From Hyphomicrobiales bacterium (lineage in GTDB: Bacteria; Pseudomonadota; Alphaproteobacteria; Rhizobiales; JAJFHC01): a stretch of DNA of 17,993 bases. The position numbers and the translations under genes were made by a program. Below, piece by piece: positions 14,607 through 17,993 of this stretch; the first letter of the stretch is position 1; each line of letters starts with the position of its first letter. The notes beneath the pieces were generated by a model that saw nothing but the letters and a program-made list of their open reading frames with translations, did not search any database and had not been told where the DNA came from. Location of the stretch: assembly GCA_021775835.1 (NCBI GenBank), contig JAJFHC010000308.1:1-17993 (forward strand), written 5' to 3'.

Positions 14607-16397
14607 TTAGAGCGCCGCTTCGGTGGGGGTGAACAAAGCCTGCGCGAGAGACGTCTGCCGGCTATCGTTAACTTGAAGGGCGGCAAAAATTGAATCAGGT
14701 TGTTCCTCAGCCAGACACTTCAGCCAGTTGTCACGGCGCGCCATACCAACCAGCACAATGTTCGACTCTCGCGCCAACCGCGCGAATGTAAGGTCTACAA
14801 TATTAACGTCAGACCATTCCCGAACATCAAATCGCAAGCTATGCGTTGCGAATGCGGTCGAGCATGTGCCGAGGACGTCGGCAGAGAAGTCGTGGTCGAC
14901 AGATATGGAACGGTGAACCACAACCCGGTCTCGGCAGTACGAGTCGACGGATTGGTTCATGGTCGAAGCATGCACCCCTACCACAACGCCGTGTTGATAT
15001 CGTTTCAGCGTTCTCCGCATTGAGGAAACGTAGTCGTCGGGATATGCAATGTCGTCATCCAGAGAAAAGTACAGGCACTCATCTGAGTGTAGTGCCAGAC
15101 CCAGGAATTTCCCGTTTGCTTTCAAGTCACCGTACTGGCTCGAGAGAAGCGGTACGATCTTTGGATGGTCCGCAAAACCAGGTATCTCCGAAAACCCGTC
15201 CAGGAACAGATAGAGCCGGTCGATCTGCGGTAGGACCGAGTCGATTGCACCGGTGATCGTGGCAGACCGGGTTGGCATCGTCGCCATACCGGCGATGACA
15301 CCAAGTTCACCCTCGACTTCAATAGGTCTGGTCGGGATGCTTGATGGCAGAATGCCTTCAATCGGTTCGGCACGTTTCACCAGTTCATTGAATAGCTTGG
15401 AACGTTCTTCGGGCGATGGAGCGGGCAACTCAATGGGGTCTGGGCCGTCACTCTTGGCTTTCGGCCAGCGTCGGCGGGAGCGCGCTTCATGAAAGGGTAC
15501 GACAAATTTCGTGAACAATTTTTCTCCGAGCAGCTTACGCGTTAGAGGGGCATATTCACCAATTGCGCGCACCCGGTGACGAGCGATCCAATCATAGAGT
15601 ATTCTTTCCTTGTCCAATGCCACTCCCCACGTGGTTTCAAAAACAGTCAGGGCCAGCAGTACGCGTGAATGTTCCCAGCGCTGGAGGAAATAGTCCAAAT
15701 CCGCTTGGCTTTGCTCTCCATCTCGCATGTGTGTCACCACGGCGTTTTTCTCGAAAGTCACTGTTTTGCAGGCAATTTTGAGCCGAAGAGCCAGATCGAT
15801 CTGTTCGCGGCTGACCAATCGTTCGTCGAAAAAACCGATCTCATCCAAAAGGTTGCGGCGCATTAAAAGGCAGTGAAACTCCGCTATCTCATTTTTTTCA
15901 GGCGCGGTCAGTCGATTAAACTGGCCAATTGGTTTGTCCATGAGACGGTGGCGTTCGGAAATTGTCGGATGATCAGGATCGCCCTCTGCAAACAGAACTC
16001 CGCCGGCATGGTGAATGGTGGACCCCGCCGGCTGCCCGATGCATATTAAAGGCGCGACGACGCTCGAATTGTTGCGTTCGGCATTCTCTTCCAGCGCTTC
16101 GAGCCATCCGGACTCGTATTCGACATCGTTATCGACAAAGGCGACGAACTCTGTTTCAACCAGTTCTGCCCCAATGTTGCGAGAGCGGCCCGGTGGAATG
16201 AAGTAAGGTTTCGAAATATGTCGGAAAGGTCGTATTTCCTGCAGAGCCTGAAGTTTCCCCTTCAATTCGTTTTGAAGGGTGCCGTCCACAACAATGACCG
16301 GAACTTCGGGCGCGACAGCGGAGAAGAGCGACTTCAGAGACCACACGACGGACTCCACCCGCTCACGTTGTGAGACTACAATCGTCGTTTTAGCCAT
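14607..16397 (-). CDS. Two-domain family-2-type glycosyltransferase
   Basis: About 596 residues with two GT-A domains in tandem. Numbered from a possible longer start at 16451, domain 1 (about 21-260) has TTIVVSQRERVESVVWSLKS, the metal site FVDNDVEYESGW (DND 107-109) and an ED-type segment (GFFDERLVSREQIDLALR). A linker follows. Domain 2 (about 383-600) opens with VIAGMATMPTRSATITGAID and has FSLDDDIAYPDD (465-469). Two sugar transfers to a surface glycan or glycoprotein are likely; substrates are unknown. Starts possible: ATG 16451, 16415, 16412 and 16397; the last is chosen because it gives MAKTTIVV at the first strand and AGG just upstream. No membrane segments are seen. GC is lower than in the flanks. 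Its TAA stop lies in the MITE target duplication. Confidence 0.83.
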   Translation of the reverse strand: MAKTTIVVSQRERVESVVWSLKSLFSAVAPEVPVIVVDGTLQNELKGKLQALQEIRPFRHISKPYFIPPGRSRNIGAELVETEFVAFVDNDVEYESGWLEALEENAERNNSSVVAPLICIGQPAGSTIHHAGGVLFAEGDPDHPTISERHRLMDKPIGQFNRLTAPEKNEIAEFHCLLMRRNLLDEIGFFDERLVSREQIDLALRLKIACKTVTFEKNAVVTHMRDGEQSQADLDYFLQRWEHSRVLLALTVFETTWGVALDKERILYDWIARHRVRAIGEYAPLTRKLLGEKLFTKFVVPFHEARSRRRWPKAKSDGPDPIELPAPSPEERSKLFNELVKRAEPIEGILPSSIPTRPIEVEGELGVIAGMATMPTRSATITGAIDSVLPQIDRLYLFLDGFSEIPGFADHPKIVPLLSSQYGDLKANGKFLGLALHSDECLYFSLDDDIAYPDDYVSSMRRTLKRYQHGVVVGVHASTMNQSVDSYCRDRVVVHRSISVDHDFSADVLGTCSTAFATHSLRFDVREWSDVNIVDLTFARLARESNIVLVGMARRDNWLKCLAEEQPDSIFAALQVNDSRQTSLAQALFTPTEAAL

Positions 16398-16533
16398 CGT
16401 CGCCTGATCCATCATCGTTGGACTAAAATTCACCCAGTGACAACAATACACGTTGTTCAGTGGTAGATTTGGCCAGCTTGCGAACGTTGCTTTCGATTCA
16501 AACCGTCAACCGTTCAACAAATAGCCATTCAAT

Positions 16534-16553
16534 CCATCTGATGCAACAGATGG
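16534..16553. promoter_or_regulatory. Inverted repeat in the glycosyltransferase/HD divergent gap
   Basis: CCATCTG (16534-16540) and CAGATGG (16547-16553) are exact reverse complements with a 6-base spacer, in the AT-rich gap between two divergent genes. It may be a shared operator or a leader hairpin. No clear promoter hexamers were found beside it. Confidence 0.35.
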
Positions 16554-16605
16554 AGACAATTGTTGTTATTGTTGGGCAAAGGTGGAATCAAAGGGTGTGA
16601 AAAAT

Positions 16606-17367
16606 ATGTTGTCGTCTCCGATCGGTTACGCACAGACCAATATCCAGATATACAATCAAATGAAGACGCTTGGCTACCAGGACCAGGAAATCGAACGGGT
16701 CCGACGCGCCTATGGTTTGGCAATGCGTCTATTCTCCGGACAATTCCGGGCCAACGAAAAACCTCAACTTGCTCACTTGATCGGTGTCGCCAGTATTCTG
16801 GCATCACAACAGGCAGAAGGGCGGATCGTCGCTGCCGGAATGCTGCACACAGCCTATAGCCACGGCGAGTGGGGTGACACACTGCGGGGCCGGACGGACG
16901 AGAAGGCCGCCCAGATTTGCGATGTGGCCGGCGTGGCGACGGAGGCACTGGTTTCTTGTTATCAGGGATAACGTTACACGCCTGATCATATCCGGGAGCT
17001 CCGGGCACGACTCGACTCCTTGTCCGACCTCGAACGCGAGGCTTTGTTGATGGAACTTGCTGACGTGTTAGAGGAGTTCGATGATGGAGGCATAAGATAT
17101 TGTGACCATGTTAAGCACGGGTCAGAGTCTGGTGATCTGGAGATGGTTCACTACGTCACTGTCGATACCGCCATTGCGTTGGGTTATCCGGATTTGGCCC
17201 GCAGTCTCGAAGAGGCACTGCAGCGACTGGAAAGATTTGAAGTGCCTGCACCGGCTCATACGCATCAAAAGCATGGGTCGTTCGTGCCGCCCCTTTCGCA
17301 CAAACTTGATTCTCGGATCGCTTTGAAGCAATGCTGGCAGAGGTGGACTCAAATCTTCAGTCGTTGA
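16606..17367 (+). pseudogene. HD-like (DUF6817-type) gene broken by one in-frame TAA
   Basis: Codons 1-121 from ATG 16606 (AAGGG 10 bases upstream; GTG 16582 is an alternative) read YAQTNIQIYNQMKTLGYQDQ ... HLIGVASILASQQ ... GMLHTAYSHGEWGD, which I recognise as the metal-dependent-phosphohydrolase-like HD domain found beside glycosyltransferases. A TAA at 16969-16971 ends it after SCYQG. The same frame continues at once without stops to 17367 (RYTPDHIRELRARLDSLSDL ... DLARSLEEALQRLERFEV), with helix-rich protein-like sequence. One 253-residue gene with a nonsense mutation is the simplest reading. Two separate proteins (second from TTG 17020) or readthrough are less likely. It is divergent from the glycosyltransferase, a frequent partner of this family. 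Confidence 0.65.
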
Positions 17368-17391
17368 GAGTCGTCCAATCCAATCCGCAGC

Positions 17392-17465
17392 CGTTACAAA
17401 GTCCCGGCTAAGACTGCCAAGGCCAACAACAAGGTGGTCAAAAAGCACGGCATCGTTCCGGGACA
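17392..17465 (+). pseudogene. Degenerate copy of the LysM-gene 3' end
   Basis: Reads RYKVPAKTAKANNKVVKKHG then IVPGH, identical at 20 of 25 residues to the C-terminal unit of the LysM lipoprotein and at 63 of 74 bases to 14111-14184. No start and no LysM domains come before it; the frame instead follows the TGA of the HD pseudogene by 24 bases. Similarity resumes at the REP hairpin, with about 60 bases fewer between tail and REP than in the intact copy. It is therefore a remnant of a duplication covering LysM tail plus REP. Confidence 0.8.
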
Positions 17466-17478
17466 CAGGGCCACGCCG

Positions 17479-17512
17479 TCCTCGTCGCACCGGCAAAAGC
17501 CGGTGTCCAGGG
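17479..17512. repeat. REP hairpin 2
   Basis: CGTCG then CACCGGC (17488-17494), loop AAAA, GCCGGTG (17499-17505), then TCCAGG. The stem is identical to REP 1. It follows the LysM-tail copy as REP 1 follows the intact gene. Confidence 0.7.
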
Positions 17513-17550
17513 GCCCAATCGCAACAACGGCGGACAACTGTATTGGCGAG

Positions 17551-17590
17551 TGGATCCCGGGTCGCGTTTCACTTGCCCGGGAAACGCCAT
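17551..17590. repeat. REP-like hairpin with CCCGGG arms
   Basis: TGGATCCCGGG (arm CCCGGG 17556-17561), a 14-base loop region, then CCCGGG (17576-17581). The lead TGGATCCCGGGTCGCG resembles the common proteobacterial repeat of the opposite orientation to the CGTCATTG type. Together with REP 2, REP 3 and the LysM-tail copy it occupies the 440-base gene-free stretch 17368-17807, in which I see no gene. Confidence 0.5.
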
Positions 17591-17670
17591 TGCGGCTTTG
17601 CTTCCCACATCCGTCACCCTTGAGCGGGCGTCAGGGCAATTGCCTGGGCCGGCGCGATAACACCCCCCTT

Positions 17671-17706
17671 CGTCATTGCGGTGAAAACCGCAATCCAGGC
17701 GCGCCA
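17671..17706. repeat. REP hairpin 3
   Basis: CGTC then ATTGCGGT (17675-17682), loop GAAA, ACCGCAAT (17687-17694), then CCAGG. This is close to the classic CGTCATTCCGG-GAAA-CCGGAATCCAG REP form, with an 8-bp perfect stem. Confidence 0.75.
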
Positions 17707-17807
17707 ACGCGAGGCCTGGCACGGTTTCCCCTGGGCGCCTGCTTTCGCCATTGTTATGTATAGAGTGTGACGAGACGAGGGTAGAGCTGTCGTCCTCAGG
17801 CGCCGCG

Positions 17808-17993
17808 TCAGGCCGCCGTTGACGTCTGTTCCAACCGTTCGGCAAGCTCCGCATGCAGGCGGGCCACCAGGTCTGCTTCGGGCATCGGCTTCGCGAACAG
17901 AAAGCCCTGAACCAGTTCGCAGCCCGAATCCCGCAGGATCTGGGCCTGGGACTCGGTTTCCACGCCTTCCACGATCACCTTCATCTTGAGCGA
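17808..17993 (-). CDS. C-terminus of an EAL-domain c-di-GMP phosphodiesterase, 5' end outside window
   Basis: The minus strand encodes 61 residues up to a TGA at 17808-17810. KVIVEGVETESQAQILRDSG and CELVQGFLFAKPMP are the end of an EAL domain: the Glu of EGVE and the QGFLFAKPMP strand are hallmark positions. The EAL domain hydrolyses cyclic di-GMP, which controls motility and surface attachment. The catalytic EAL signature and any GGDEF or sensor domains lie beyond the window, so activity cannot be judged. The last 20 residues are a short charged tail. Confidence 0.9.
   Translation of the reverse strand, partial: SLKMKVIVEGVETESQAQILRDSGCELVQGFLFAKPMPEADLVARLHAELAERLEQTSTAA

Noticed and set aside
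17434..17763. Open frame after the LysM-tail copy as a gene
   Set aside because: It runs through REP hairpins, has no plausible start or domain, and its only recognisable part is the copied LysM tail.
1..17993. tRNA, rRNA, CRISPR array, riboswitch or complete IS
   Set aside because: No cloverleaf-like element, no regularly spaced repeat set, no recognisable riboswitch core and no transposase were found by reading; a covariance-model search was not possible.

Overview
The window reads as chromosome of a moderately GC-rich (about 60% by eye) alphaproteobacterium, probably of Rhodospirillales type. This rests on gene style and order only: an Atm1-type exporter next to psd and pssA, LysM envelope proteins, a trypsin/peptidoglycan-binding secreted protein, Form II CoxL-like and Rieske oxygenases, a DUF6817-like HD protein, and REP hairpins with GAAA or AAAA loops. 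No species is claimed. There is no rRNA, tRNA, CRISPR array or intact transposase.

Left block (2-6174, all +): the end of a Ser/Thr-rich LysM protein, a short hairpin terminator, an Atm1/HMT1-like ABC exporter, psd and pssA (the phosphatidylethanolamine branch), then a secreted trypsin-like protease with a peptidoglycan-binding domain. pssA appears to have its own extended -10 promoter, placed so that the mRNA would start at the ATG (leaderless).

Middle block (6245-12957), catabolic and regulatory: on the minus strand an orphan CoxL/XdhB-type molybdenum hydroxylase large subunit; divergently a crotonase-family enzyme overlapping a TetR regulator, preceded by a perfect 29-bp palindrome inside the promoter (a likely TetR operator); then, on the minus strand, a cupin, a Rieske oxygenase alpha subunit and a GcvA-like LysR regulator. 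The Rieske enzyme has the bridging Glu typical of quaternary-ammonium oxygenases. The crotonase lacks both classical catalytic glutamates.

Right block (13133-17993), the most rearranged part: a three-LysM lipoprotein gene; a REP hairpin; a 265-bp MITE-like element inserted exactly at the stop codon of a two-domain glycosyltransferase; an HD-like gene broken by one in-frame TAA; and then a second, degenerate 74-bp copy of the 3' end of the LysM gene followed by a REP cluster. The glycosyltransferase/HD pair is therefore bracketed by direct copies of the LysM tail about 3.3 kb apart and has visibly lower GC, which suggests a small inserted and now decaying cell-surface island. The window ends in the C-terminus of an EAL-domain protein on the minus strand.

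No convincing complete new defence or signalling system is seen. The best leads are the LysM-tail-bracketed glycosyltransferase/HD island, the MITE at the stop codon, the TetR palindrome, the leaderless pssA promoter, and the unusual active sites of the crotonase and Rieske enzymes.
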